From positions 992,001-1,056,000 of the forward strand of contig NZ_CP031747.1 of NCBI RefSeq assembly GCF_005311025.1: a stretch of DNA of 64,000 nt. Reading direction: 5' to 3'. Positions 46,438-55,736 of the stretch are shown piece after piece. Origin of the DNA: Alcaligenes faecalis. Its GTDB lineage: Bacteria; Pseudomonadota; Gammaproteobacteria; Burkholderiales; Burkholderiaceae_B. The translations under genes and the position numbers were made by a program. Within the stretch, counting starts at the first letter, position 1. Each line of letters begins with the position of its first letter. The notes beneath the pieces are model-generated. The model did not search any database and was not told where the DNA came from. It was given only the letters and a program-made list of their open reading frames with translations.

Positions 46438-48972
46438 ATGCATCGTCGCCTCGATCCCCTTTCCCTATCCAAGGATGCAGGATCGCATTGCGCCCCTTTG
46501 CGTCCACTGGCCTTGGCCCTGTATGTGTTGATGGCCGGCAGCGCCTTTGTCGTGAGTACCCAGCCTGCCCAGGCGGCCACGCAAAACAGCCCGACGGCAG
46601 ACAAGACACAGCGTTATGACATACCAGCAGGCCCCTTGAGCCGGGTGTTGATGCGCTTCTCGCAAGAAAGCGGGGTCTATCTGGTTGGCGCAGGCAGCGT
46701 GGCCGAAGGCAAGCAAAGCGCGGGCCTGAAAGGCAATTACAGCGTGGTGCAGGCTTTGGGTACTTTGCTGGCAGGCACGGGCATCAAGTATTCGCGTGAT
46801 GCCAATACCGTCAATTTGTGGCCCGTCACGGAAACCACTCAATTGGCCCCCGTGCGTGTGCAGGGCACCTTGAATCGGGCGACTGAAGACACAGGCTTGT
46901 ACACGCTGAACGGTACCAGCAGCACCGCGACGCGCTTGAACATGGACACCCAGCACACGCCGCAGTCGGTCAGTGTGATGACGCGCCAGCAAATGGATGA
47001 TTTCGGCCTGACCAGCTTCGATGATGTGATGAACTTTACCACCGGCGTGACGGCCAATACGGCTGCGGTGGGAGGCGGGTTTCAGTTTCAGGCCCGTGGC
47101 TTTGACATCAGCAATGTGCAAGTGGATGGCGTGCAAAGCAGCTACCGTGCTGCCGGGCGTGGAGCATTTAATCCTATTTCTCTGGATATGGATTTATACG
47201 ACCGTGTGGAAGTCGTGCGCGGAGCGACAGGTTTGTTGTCGCCTACCGGCGAGCCCTCCGCCTTGATCAATTTGATTCGCAAACGTCCGCAAGCAGAATT
47301 TGGCGGCAAGTTAAGCGCCCACTATGGCTCCTGGAACGACAAACGCGTAACGGCGGATGTGACCGGCCCGCTGACTGAAGACGGCCGTTTGCGTATGCGT
47401 GTTATTGGTTCGCGCAAGCAGGCGGACTCCTTCATGGATCGCCAGGACCACAAGAACGATTTGCTGTCCGGCATGTTGGAATTCGATTTGACTGACCGAA
47501 CCTTGCTGACCGCGGGCTACGACTACCAGACCGCCAAGCTGCGAGGCGAAGGCAATATGGGTGTGCCCTTGTTTACCAGCGAGGGCGACCGTATTGACGT
47601 TTCGCGCTCCATGTCGCTGGTGCCGGATTGGACCTACTGGGACAAGAAGCATCAAAACGCTTTCTTCTCGGTCGAGCATGAGTTTGAAAACAAGTGGAAT
47701 GCCAAGCTCAGCTACAGCCATCAACGTGACGATGGTGATGCCTTGATTACTGGCCTGGGGCAGGGCGTGAATCCGGTGGTGCGCCCGGACGGATCCGGCA
47801 TAGGCATCCGCGCCAACCTGGCCGCCAATGGCTATCGCCATCAGGACAACCTGGAGTTGTCGGCCAATGGTCCTTTCGAGCTGTTTGGCCGCGAGCACCA
47901 GCTGATGTTCGGTTTTAACGGCACTCGCAAGCGTGACACCACGTATACCATGCAGGTCAGCGATACCCGCAATTGGTTCATCCCCAATATTTACGACTGG
48001 GACGGCTATATGCCCGAGCCCAGCGTCAGCCGCACAGGTGAATGGAACCGCGTCCACACACGCGAATACGGTTTCTTTGCCGGCACGCGCCTGAACATTA
48101 TTGATCCCTTGAATGTGATCATGGGCATGCGCTTGTCGGACTACAAAACCTACCGTGACAACTACGGTAAAACCGGCCAGTTCACCGGCGTGTCCAACGA
48201 GCTGCGCAATCGCAATGAAATTACGCCGTACTTTGGGGTGACGTATGACATCAACCCGAACCTGACGGCCTACGCCAGTTATACCCGCCTGTTCCAGCCG
48301 CAAAGCTACAAGGACATCAACGAGAACTTCCTGGATCCCATTACTGGGGTGAACCGTGAAATTGGTCTGAAAGGCAGCTTGATGGAGGAGGCCCTGCAGT
48401 TCTCCCTGGCCGCTTTCGAGACCCGTCAAAACAATCTGGCCGTGCTGGACCCTTCGGTGCCGGATGACTTCCTATTGCCTGATGGCAGCCGCCCCTACGT
48501 GTCTTCGGGTGCTGGCAACAAAACCAAAGGTTTTGAAGTGGAGCTAAGCGGCGCACTGACCAACAACTGGAATGTGTTTGCTTCTTATAGCTACGCCAGC
48601 ACTAAAAACGGTGAAGGCGAGCGGATCAACACCTACATTCCCAGCCAAACCTTCCGTCTGGGCACTATGTACCAATTCTCCGGTGCGTTGCAAGGCTTGA
48701 GCGCCGGCGCCACAGTGAATTGGTTTGGCAAGCGTGATCTGTGGACGGCTGGCCGTCCTTACACCGCCAGCAACGGCAAGGTGCTGGAAGACACCCACAG
48801 CAGCTATGCCCTGGTTGGCCTGCACGCCAATTACCGCGTGAACCAGCATTGGAATGCCAAGCTCACGGTAAACAATTTGTTCGACAAGCGTTACTACGAC
48901 AACTTCGTGATCTTCCGGGCACGTTACGGCGCGCCGCGCAATGTGCATCTGTCCATTGATTACCAGTGGTAA
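46438..48972 (+). CDS. TonB-dependent siderophore receptor with signalling domain (module A)
   Basis: An 844-residue outer-membrane receptor. A signal peptide ends near 'TQPAQA' (residue 47). The STN signalling domain spans about residues 60-110 ('YDIPAGPLSRVLMRFSQESG'). The plug follows ('NMDTQHTPQSVSVMTRQQMD', 'VEVVRGATGLLSPTGEPSAL') and a 22-strand barrel ends in Trp. The plug pattern is that of the ferri-siderophore receptor group (FpvA/FoxA-like). The ligand is unknown. With the upstream sigma and FecR genes it forms a FecIRA-type signalling system. AAGGA lies 9 bases before the start. Confidence 0.92.
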   Translation: MHRRLDPLSLSKDAGSHCAPLRPLALALYVLMAGSAFVVSTQPAQAATQNSPTADKTQRYDIPAGPLSRVLMRFSQESGVYLVGAGSVAEGKQSAGLKGNYSVVQALGTLLAGTGIKYSRDANTVNLWPVTETTQLAPVRVQGTLNRATEDTGLYTLNGTSSTATRLNMDTQHTPQSVSVMTRQQMDDFGLTSFDDVMNFTTGVTANTAAVGGGFQFQARGFDISNVQVDGVQSSYRAAGRGAFNPISLDMDLYDRVEVVRGATGLLSPTGEPSALINLIRKRPQAEFGGKLSAHYGSWNDKRVTADVTGPLTEDGRLRMRVIGSRKQADSFMDRQDHKNDLLSGMLEFDLTDRTLLTAGYDYQTAKLRGEGNMGVPLFTSEGDRIDVSRSMSLVPDWTYWDKKHQNAFFSVEHEFENKWNAKLSYSHQRDDGDALITGLGQGVNPVVRPDGSGIGIRANLAANGYRHQDNLELSANGPFELFGREHQLMFGFNGTRKRDTTYTMQVSDTRNWFIPNIYDWDGYMPEPSVSRTGEWNRVHTREYGFFAGTRLNIIDPLNVIMGMRLSDYKTYRDNYGKTGQFTGVSNELRNRNEITPYFGVTYDINPNLTAYASYTRLFQPQSYKDINENFLDPITGVNREIGLKGSLMEEALQFSLAAFETRQNNLAVLDPSVPDDFLLPDGSRPYVSSGAGNKTKGFEVELSGALTNNWNVFASYSYASTKNGEGERINTYIPSQTFRLGTMYQFSGALQGLSAGATVNWFGKRDLWTAGRPYTASNGKVLEDTHSSYALVGLHANYRVNQHWNAKLTVNNLFDKRYYDNFVIFRARYGAPRNVHLSIDYQW

Positions 48973-49003
48973 TTCCTTCCCCCACTTTTATCGAGCCTAA
49001 ATT

Positions 49004-50245
49004 ATGACGTCGTCTACTACTCGCCATCTTGTGCGTGGTCTGTACCTTGCTATTGCAATGAGCTTGTCGGCCGGCTACGTACACGCCAAAACTCCTGCCC
49101 CTGCAGGCTACCAAGCCGTTACCCAAGCACAGATCATGCAAAAACCGACTGCCGCCGAAGTTCTGGAAATCGTCTTCAGCCCTGCGCAATCCAGCTTGTA
49201 CGTGTCCTCTCCCAACTGGAAGGACGAGACCTTGTCGCGCACGCTGGTGCTGGACCCCAAGACCCTGGAAATCAAGCAAGAGATTCCCATGGAGGCCAAG
49301 AGCTTTGGGGTAGCCCTGGATGATGCCGCCAACCGCCTGTATCTGACTCAAGGTTTCAACGGCACGATCGCCGTAGTCGATACTGCCAAGAACGAGGTAA
49401 TCAAGCGCATTCCTGTGCAGGAAAAAATCAATTTCCAGGACACCATCAATGCTGCTGACTTCGGCCAGGCACGTAAAGACGGTTTGTTGAAGATGATGGA
49501 GCGCTTCAAGATCACCGAGGACTTCCAGTACAAGATGCGTGAACTGGTTGTGGACAAGAAAAACCACCGCGTGTTTGCGCCTGGTCTGGGCCTGGGTTTC
49601 GACAGCGTGCTGTTCGTGGTGAATACCCGGACATTGGAGCTGGAAAAAGTGCTGCCGGGCTTTGGCTATAACGTAGTGGGCATCACCCTGGACGAGGCCA
49701 ATAACCGCTTGTTTGTCTCCAATATGCAGGGCCAACTGATGGTCGTGAATACCCAGACCTTGAACATTGATCAGGTCTTGGAAATTGAGGCCGACCAACT
49801 GCTGAATCTGAGCTACGACCCGGCCCAGAACCGCTTGTTCGGTGTGGACCAAGGTATCGACCGCGATGACGCCCGTAATCTGCACCTGGAGCGTGAATAC
49901 AAGCGCCGCAGCGCGGGCCACCAGGTGTTTGTGCTGAATGCCGATAACGGCAAAACCCTGGCTGTGATGCCTACTGGCGAAGTGCCAATTGGCGTGCGTT
50001 TTGATGCTGAATCCCAGCGTCTGTTTGTAGCGAATCGTGGCGGTGTGCGCGAGAAAGAAGGCAAGGGTTCGGTCAGTGTTTTCGATACGGTGAACTACAA
50101 ACCGCTGCAAACCATTGAGCTGGCTCCACACCCCAACAGCCTGGAATACCTCCCCGCTGAAAAAGCCTTGTACGTGTCGGTGAAGAACGACGGCAATAGC
50201 AAGGAAAAAGGGACCAAAGAACGTATGGTGCGTATCCAGTTTTAA
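49004..50245 (+). CDS. YncE-like beta-propeller protein, periplasmic (module A)
   Basis: A 413-residue protein with a signal peptide (cleavage after 'AGYVHA', about residue 28). The rest is a series of beta-propeller blades with repeated 'D..NRLY/F' and 'VVNTQTL' elements ('GVALDDAANRLYLTQG', 'GITLDEANNRLFVSNMQGQL'). It resembles Escherichia coli YncE, a periplasmic seven-bladed propeller encoded beside the TonB-dependent receptor YncD. Its role in uptake is not established. It follows the receptor after 31 bases and is paralogous to the lipoprotein of module B; both end in 'RIQF'. Confidence 0.88.
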   Translation: MTSSTTRHLVRGLYLAIAMSLSAGYVHAKTPAPAGYQAVTQAQIMQKPTAAEVLEIVFSPAQSSLYVSSPNWKDETLSRTLVLDPKTLEIKQEIPMEAKSFGVALDDAANRLYLTQGFNGTIAVVDTAKNEVIKRIPVQEKINFQDTINAADFGQARKDGLLKMMERFKITEDFQYKMRELVVDKKNHRVFAPGLGLGFDSVLFVVNTRTLELEKVLPGFGYNVVGITLDEANNRLFVSNMQGQLMVVNTQTLNIDQVLEIEADQLLNLSYDPAQNRLFGVDQGIDRDDARNLHLEREYKRRSAGHQVFVLNADNGKTLAVMPTGEVPIGVRFDAESQRLFVANRGGVREKEGKGSVSVFDTVNYKPLQTIELAPHPNSLEYLPAEKALYVSVKNDGNSKEKGTKERMVRIQF

Positions 50246-50296
50246 GCTGATTTCGCAGGCAGCCATGCTGCACGACTGAGTGACAAGGTGGGTCCA

Positions 50297-50334
50297 AGCC
50301 CGGGTTCGGCGTCATGCCGAGTTCGGGCTTTTTT
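50297..50334 (+). terminator. Rho-independent terminator of module A
   Basis: A 14-bp stem including G-U pairs (AGCCCGGGTTCGGC with GCCGAGTTCGGGCT, loop GTCAT) is followed by a T-run of five to six bases, 50 bases after the propeller gene. Confidence 0.88.
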
Positions 50335-50375
50335 ACGTGTGTGCACTGCTTGCGATATTTAGTGTGAATCTATAA

Positions 50376-50391
50376 GATTAGATATCTAATC
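50376..50391. promoter_or_regulatory. Perfect 16-bp palindrome upstream of the small inter-module gene
   Basis: GATTAGATATCTAATC is its own reverse complement and lies 52 bases before the start of the next gene, in an AT-rich promoter-like stretch. It is a probable operator for a dimeric regulator that is not obvious in this window. Confidence 0.7.
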
Positions 50392-50443
50392 AAATTGAAT
50401 TTTTCAGCATTTTGTGCCTATTTCAGCTAAAGGAAAACTGCCC

Positions 50444-50782
50444 ATGTCTCACTATCTGATCGAGCTTTATTCGCCTAATGCCAAGTGGAAGGCATTGCCC
50501 GAAAAGCAGCGTCAGCATTTTCTGGCCAGCCTTCAGGAAGCGATGGGTGGCCTCTCCAGTCTGGGTATCGAGGTGCTGTCCCTGACAGCAGCTGAGCACG
50601 ATATTGACCACGCCAGCGACCACCGCTTTATGGGTGTTTGGCGCTTCCCGGATCAACAGGCATGCAAGGCACTGCTGGCTGGTATCAAAGCCAGTGGCTG
50701 GTACGAGTATTTCGACCATATCAATGCGGCAGGGGCAGAGGGAGGCTTTGCCCAGCATCTGACGGATCTGGCCCAGGCCTGA
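50444..50782 (+). CDS. Small protein of unknown function (DUF6616-like)
   Basis: A 112-residue soluble protein beginning 'MSHYLIELYSPNAKWKALPE' and containing 'HRFMGVWRFPDQQACKALLA' and 'SGWYEYFDHINAAG'. The layout suggests a small ferredoxin-like alpha/beta fold of the dimeric barrel kind. I believe it falls in the DUF6616 family but am not certain. AAAGGAA precedes the start at 50444 with suitable spacing. It lies between the two convergent iron modules, behind a terminator and its own palindromic operator, so it is probably transcribed separately. No function is assigned. Confidence 0.72.
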   Translation: MSHYLIELYSPNAKWKALPEKQRQHFLASLQEAMGGLSSLGIEVLSLTAAEHDIDHASDHRFMGVWRFPDQQACKALLAGIKASGWYEYFDHINAAGAEGGFAQHLTDLAQA

Positions 50783-50909
50783 TCGCGGGCAGTGCTGTTT
50801 TGCAGGGCCGGAAGGCCGTGGTGTGAAAGCTGATGCAAATAGGGGTTGGGAACAGGCGCTCCAGCCCGTTCCCAACCCCGTTATCATTATTGGTGATCAG
50901 TTCCCAGCA

Positions 50910-52094
50910 TCAGAACTGAATGCGCGCCACACTCTCGAACGTACCCTTGGCAGCATCTTCGCCGTTCTTTACCGTGGCATACACATCGCCGTTTTTCTTG
51001 GCGATAGCCAAGGTATTAGGGTGCGCCGGGGTGCTGATGCTGTGCAGTTGGCGGTAGGTATTGCTGTCGAACACGGTGATCTCGCCTGACTCGCGGTTGG
51101 TCACCAGCAAGCGTTGGCGTGCCGGGTCCAGCTTCAGATTGACGGGGCCGGAGGCGGGCATTTCTGCCACCATTTTCTCGGTATTCAAGTCAATGGCTAT
51201 AACGCGGTGGCCGGGGTGGCGGGATTGATAACCCGGAATGCCACGTTCCTGGAACCCACGCATTTTGGGATGGCCCTGGTCTACCGCCAACAGACGATGG
51301 TTAGCCTCGTCATACGCCAGATTCAAGGGCTGTTCCGCACCCAGCTTGAAGCGATTCACGATTTCATTGGATTGCGTGTCCACCACCACCGCTTCGCCTT
51401 GCATATTGGAGACATACAGGCGCTGGTGCTTGGCGTCCAGTGCGATACCCGTAGCGGTAAAACCAAAGCCGGGAATGATTTTCTCTACCTTGTTGGCCTG
51501 GGTATCAATCACGAACAGCTTGCTTTGTGTGTTGTCGAAAGCAGGCATGTACAAGCGATGGTTGGCGGTATCCAGCATCAACTGGCGGAAATGGTACTCA
51601 GGCCGCTCCTTGCCGTCCTTGCCCTTGAGCATGGGGGCCAGTTGTGCGGTCTGCAGCACCTGGCGATTTTGCGTGTCGACAATGGTGATGGCTCCTTGGC
51701 CTGTGTTGCCTACATACAAGCGGTTGGCCCGGTCATCCAGAGCCAGGCTGAATGCCTTGCGAGTCAGCGGAATGGTGCCCACCACCTTCAGGTCTGCGGG
51801 ATTCACGATCAGAATTTGATAGGGCACGGTGCTGTCGCTAAAACTGCCGGCAGACGCCACAAACAGCAGGTCCAGCTTGTCGCTATAGACCAGTTCGTAA
51901 ATGCCCTGGGCAATTTGGGCGCGGCTTACCGCAGGCTCGGCACGGTTTTCTACTGCGGTTGGGGCGGTGCTGTGCGTATGTTGTGCGGGTGTGCTGCATG
52001 CCATCAGGCTGGCTGCCAACGCCGCGTATACCAGGGTAGAAGCAAAAGTTCGGGTCATGGAAGTGGGCCGTATAAAAGGGTTGAACATCGCCAT
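50910..52094 (-). CDS. YncE-like beta-propeller lipoprotein (module B)
   Basis: A protein of about 394 residues. A lipobox ('AALAASLMAC') follows a hydrophobic stretch, so the mature protein should be lipid-anchored. The remainder is a beta-propeller with blades such as 'SLALDDRANRLYVGNTG' and 'GIALDAKHQRLYVSNMQGEA'. The start is taken at 52094 because its ATG overlaps the receptor stop as TGATG, suggesting coupling. An internal ATG at 52058 immediately before 'MTRTFASTLVYAALAAS' gives a more compact signal sequence and is a serious alternative. It is paralogous to the module A propeller. Confidence 0.87.
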   Translation of the reverse strand: MAMFNPFIRPTSMTRTFASTLVYAALAASLMACSTPAQHTHSTAPTAVENRAEPAVSRAQIAQGIYELVYSDKLDLLFVASAGSFSDSTVPYQILIVNPADLKVVGTIPLTRKAFSLALDDRANRLYVGNTGQGAITIVDTQNRQVLQTAQLAPMLKGKDGKERPEYHFRQLMLDTANHRLYMPAFDNTQSKLFVIDTQANKVEKIIPGFGFTATGIALDAKHQRLYVSNMQGEAVVVDTQSNEIVNRFKLGAEQPLNLAYDEANHRLLAVDQGHPKMRGFQERGIPGYQSRHPGHRVIAIDLNTEKMVAEMPASGPVNLKLDPARQRLLVTNRESGEITVFDSNTYRQLHSISTPAHPNTLAIAKKNGDVYATVKNGEDAAKGTFESVARIQF

Positions 52095-54529
52095 CAGAAC
52101 TCGAAGGTGGCAGAAAGGTTGAAGGTGCGAGGCTGGCTTACGCCGCGCCACAAGACCCCATACCAGTAGTGGGAGTTGGCGACGTTATAGACCGTGCCAC
52201 GGAAGGTGACCGGGGTAGACGCAATCCTGGTGGCATAGGCAAAGCCCAGGTCGTAACGGCGCCAGCTGGGGATGGACTGCACATTGGCTTGATCCAGGTA
52301 TTGTTTGCCGGTGTGGATGGCATTGGCTGTCAGCGTCAGGCCGTTGATCTGCGGTACGTCATAGGCCACGCCCAGCTTGGCTTCAAAGCGTGGAACTTCC
52401 GGGGCGTCATTGCCTTGGTACAGGCCGCTTTGGGTCTTGGTCAGCTTGGCTTGTTTCCAGCTCAGACCACCGATCAGGCGCAGGCCTTTCATGGGTTCGC
52501 CAAACACTTCCCACTCCACACCGCGATTGCGCTGCTCGCCATCAAAGCTGTAAATATTGTCGGCATTGGTCACGGCGCTAGGACGGGTGATTTCAAACAC
52601 GGCCAGCGTGGTGGCGAAGCTGCCAGCGTCGTACTTCACGCCCAGCTCTTTTTGCCTGGATTTGTAGGGCGCAAACATTTCACCTGCATTGGCGGCGCTG
52701 ACCGGGGCCTGGGCTCCCGCACTTAGCCCTTCAATGTAGTTTCCGTAAACCGAGACTTGATCCGTCAGCTTGAACAAGGCGGCAACTGCAGGCGTCGTGG
52801 CGCTCTCGTCATATACATCCCCTTTAACCTGGCCGGTAATGGGGTCAAAGGTCTTTTGCTTGACCCGCTGCTGGCGTACGCCCACGGTCAGCTGCAAGCG
52901 ATCGTCCAGCATGGACAGGGTATCCGCTACGCCTATGCTTTGCAGGGTGTTTTCATTGCTTTTGGGGATGCTGGGTGAATAGTCGACATTGGTCGGTTTG
53001 GAGACGTAGGTGGGGTCATAAATATTGCCTCCGGGCAGACCGGCAATCGGGTAGTTGGCGCGTACTTGATAGACGGTCCGTTCCGAGGCATTGGCGTTAA
53101 CCGACAATTGGTGGCTGATGGGACCTGTCTCGAATTTGGTCTGGGCGCCAATGTCGGCGGCCAGATTCTTGAACTTGGAATTCCACACCAGCACGGAGTC
53201 ACGCGCAAAGTCACCATTTTCATTCAACAAACGCCAGTTCATGACGTTGGCCGTCATCTTGCGGTCGTTGTGACCAACACTGGCCCAGACCGTGGTGTCA
53301 TCGCTCAGGTCGTACTCGCCCTTAAGCATGAACAAGTCACCCTTGGTGTTGTAGATGGACCAGGGCTCGCCAGCAATCAGCTTGTCGTGGGTAGGAGGGG
53401 CCGGAACCGCAGACAGACGGGACGTGATCTGGGCAGAGACCCCGTCGGTGTTTTCTTCATTGTGAATCCAGTCCAGGCCTACGCGCAGTCGGGAACCACG
53501 ATAATCCAGCCCCAGACCAACGGCTTCGTTGTCCACCTTCTTGTGCTTGACGGCGGTTTCGCCCTTGCGCTTGCTGGCATTGATGCGAATGCCCCATTCA
53601 TTGTCAGCCCCGAAGCGACGACCAAAGTCCACCTTGCCGGAGTAGATGGAGTCGCTTTCATAACCCAGCGTCACGCGGTTGATGGCTTCGTCCGTGGCTC
53701 GCTTGGTGACGGTATTGACGGTACCGGCCACGCTGCCGCTGGGCATCATGCCGTTGAGCAGGGCAGAGGGGCCTTTGAAGATTTCCACACGTTCAGCAAA
53801 GTCGCCCAGGCTACGGTTGCCGTAAGAGGCCAGACCGTACAGGCCATTGATCCCCAGATCCTCAAAACCGGCGGTGCTGAAACCACGGATATGGACCGAG
53901 GCGTAGTTGCTCAAGTCGTAGTCGCTGCCTGTGGTGGAGACCGAAGGGTCCGAGTCCGAAATTACTTTCAGCAGATTACCGGAGGGGCTGTTTTCAATCG
54001 ACTCGCGGGTATACGCCTTGGTGCTGAAAGGCGTTTCCATAAAGTCCTTGTTGCCCAGCATTCCCACCCGACTGCCCGTGGCCAGTTGTCCGCCTGCATA
54101 GGTGGGTGTCAGGCCATTCAGGGAGCCGGTAACGGTGACGGGAGCCAATTGCGTGACCTGGCTGTCTGCGTTGGGGGCCATGGCTGTCAGGGACACATTC
54201 TTGCCGCGGCGTTGATAGCGGATATTGGTATTGGCCAGCACTTGGCCCAAGGCCTGATCCGCCGTCAGGCTGCCCGAGACTGCAGGGGCGTACAGTCCTT
54301 TGACAATCTCGGGAGAGTAAGCCAGATCCAGTGAATAGCGGTTAGCCAGTTCAAGCAGGGCCTGGCTCAAAGGTTGAGCGGGAATGCTGATGGAGATGGC
54401 AGCGCTTTTAGCGTGGGCAGGGGCCGCACTCATGCCTAAAAGCACAGCAGCAGTTAGGCAGCTTATTGAGAAGGAAACAAAAGTCTTGCTGCTCGCAGCA
54501 CGGCTGCGGCCTGTTCGGGTCTGGTTCAC
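52094..54529 (-). CDS. TonB-dependent siderophore receptor with signalling domain (module B)
   Basis: An 811-residue outer-membrane receptor. A signal peptide ends near 'SAAPAHA' (residue 40). The STN domain follows ('ISIPAQPLSQALLELANRYS', about residues 47-97). The plug has 'YTRESIENSPSGNLLKVISD' and 'VEIFKGPSALLNGMMPSGSV', and the barrel ends in Phe. The plug pattern is that of ferri-siderophore receptors, but it is clearly distinct from the module A receptor. It lies 172 bases after the FecR-type gene and is tightly coupled to the downstream lipoprotein. The ligand is unknown. Confidence 0.92.
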   Translation of the reverse strand: MNQTRTGRSRAASSKTFVSFSISCLTAAVLLGMSAAPAHAKSAAISISIPAQPLSQALLELANRYSLDLAYSPEIVKGLYAPAVSGSLTADQALGQVLANTNIRYQRRGKNVSLTAMAPNADSQVTQLAPVTVTGSLNGLTPTYAGGQLATGSRVGMLGNKDFMETPFSTKAYTRESIENSPSGNLLKVISDSDPSVSTTGSDYDLSNYASVHIRGFSTAGFEDLGINGLYGLASYGNRSLGDFAERVEIFKGPSALLNGMMPSGSVAGTVNTVTKRATDEAINRVTLGYESDSIYSGKVDFGRRFGADNEWGIRINASKRKGETAVKHKKVDNEAVGLGLDYRGSRLRVGLDWIHNEENTDGVSAQITSRLSAVPAPPTHDKLIAGEPWSIYNTKGDLFMLKGEYDLSDDTTVWASVGHNDRKMTANVMNWRLLNENGDFARDSVLVWNSKFKNLAADIGAQTKFETGPISHQLSVNANASERTVYQVRANYPIAGLPGGNIYDPTYVSKPTNVDYSPSIPKSNENTLQSIGVADTLSMLDDRLQLTVGVRQQRVKQKTFDPITGQVKGDVYDESATTPAVAALFKLTDQVSVYGNYIEGLSAGAQAPVSAANAGEMFAPYKSRQKELGVKYDAGSFATTLAVFEITRPSAVTNADNIYSFDGEQRNRGVEWEVFGEPMKGLRLIGGLSWKQAKLTKTQSGLYQGNDAPEVPRFEAKLGVAYDVPQINGLTLTANAIHTGKQYLDQANVQSIPSWRRYDLGFAYATRIASTPVTFRGTVYNVANSHYWYGVLWRGVSQPRTFNLSATFEF

Positions 54530-54701
54530 TGAGCGAGGGTTCCGTTAGGGTTGCGGGCGTTTCGTGACACAGGCCACAGCGATGGCGCGGCGGGGTGTAC
54601 AAAAAACGGCCTCTTATGGATAAAGACAAAGCAGCCGAAACAAAACCTGATAAAAATCTGAGCCGAATTTGAAACTAATTGTTTCTTCATTCGGCCATGC
54701 C

Positions 54702-55736
54702 TTATGGGCGGCGTGACACCACGGGAGTGCCGTCCCGTAAATAACTGACGGTGACAGGAACAATATCGGGCAGCAGTTCCAGAAAGCCCGCCGTGTCCCC
54801 GGTACTGAAGGCCCCGGCAATATGCAGTCCTTGCAGTTCCTGGCGGTTCGCCTGCACCGCCTTGGGAGCGTAGCGGTTGATCTCGTTGATCGCTTCGATC
54901 AACGGCGTGTCGCTAAACAGCAAGCGGCCCTGCGTCCAGGCCATCAGGGAGGCGACATCACCGTCACCCATAGGAACCAGATCCGTGCCCGCTTGCGCGC
55001 TGACGCCTTGCTTGGCAGTCAGGGCGGCAGTGCTGCGGCTCCACCAAGGACCATGCTGAACCTGTACGGAGCCCGATTCCACCACTACCCGCACTTGTGC
55101 CTCATCCCGTCGCACTCCAAAGCGGGTGCCTGTGACGCGTACAGAGGTATCCCCGGCATCCACCAGGAAGGGGCGCTGGGTATCACTGGCAACGGTGAAG
55201 GAGGCTTCGCCCGAAGCCAGGGTTACGACACGGCTCTGTTCAAACAGTTGCACATGCAGGGTGGTGGCCGTGTTCAGCTCAATAATCGAGCCGTCCGGTA
55301 AAGAAACCTGTTCGCGCTCGCCCTGACGAGTGGCAAATTGCTGCTCATACAGCGTTTCGCCCTGATGAAACCAGGACAGGGCAATGCCGCCACTGATGGC
55401 GGCGGTGCAGGCAGCAGCGCCACCAATCAGTAAACCACGACGTTGCAGAAAACGGGGAGCGGGGGTGGCTGGTTCCTGAGCCAGCTGACGCAGGCGATTG
55501 CCAGGCAACAGGCTGATGGCATTCCAGATCCCTTGGGCCCGCTTGTATTCCAGCAGGTGTGCCGGATTGGCATCTAGCCAGGCTTGCAGCTGTTTGCGCT
55601 CGGCCTCGTCCATGCGTCCCGATTTCTCGCGCGCAAGCCAGAACGAGGCCGCATCGCGGGGGTCCTGCTCGCTGGAAGGGGCAATGGGATCGTTCACAGA
55701 ATCATGGTCCGACAAGGGAGCGTCAAATAAACTCAT
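54702..55736 (-). CDS. FecR-family sigma regulator (module B)
   Basis: A 344-residue protein. A cytoplasmic N-terminal domain ('AASFWLAREKSGRMDEAERK', 'WLDANPAHLLEYKRAQGIW') precedes a membrane helix at about residues 101-123. The periplasmic FecR domain contains 'SLPDGSIIELNTATTLHVQL' and 'VTGTRFGVRRDEAQVRV'. The start overlaps the sigma-factor stop by 4 bases (ATGA), indicating translational coupling. It would sense the module B receptor STN domain. Confidence 0.92.
   Translation of the reverse strand: MSLFDAPLSDHDSVNDPIAPSSEQDPRDAASFWLAREKSGRMDEAERKQLQAWLDANPAHLLEYKRAQGIWNAISLLPGNRLRQLAQEPATPAPRFLQRRGLLIGGAAACTAAISGGIALSWFHQGETLYEQQFATRQGEREQVSLPDGSIIELNTATTLHVQLFEQSRVVTLASGEASFTVASDTQRPFLVDAGDTSVRVTGTRFGVRRDEAQVRVVVESGSVQVQHGPWWSRSTAALTAKQGVSAQAGTDLVPMGDGDVASLMAWTQGRLLFSDTPLIEAINEINRYAPKAVQANRQELQGLHIAGAFSTGDTAGFLELLPDIVPVTVSYLRDGTPVVSRRP

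Noticed and set aside
54671-54685. GAAAC-N5-GTTTC dyad before the module B receptor as a Fur box or ECF promoter
   Set aside because: It does not match the Fur consensus, and FecI-type promoters are too variable to assign from one short dyad.
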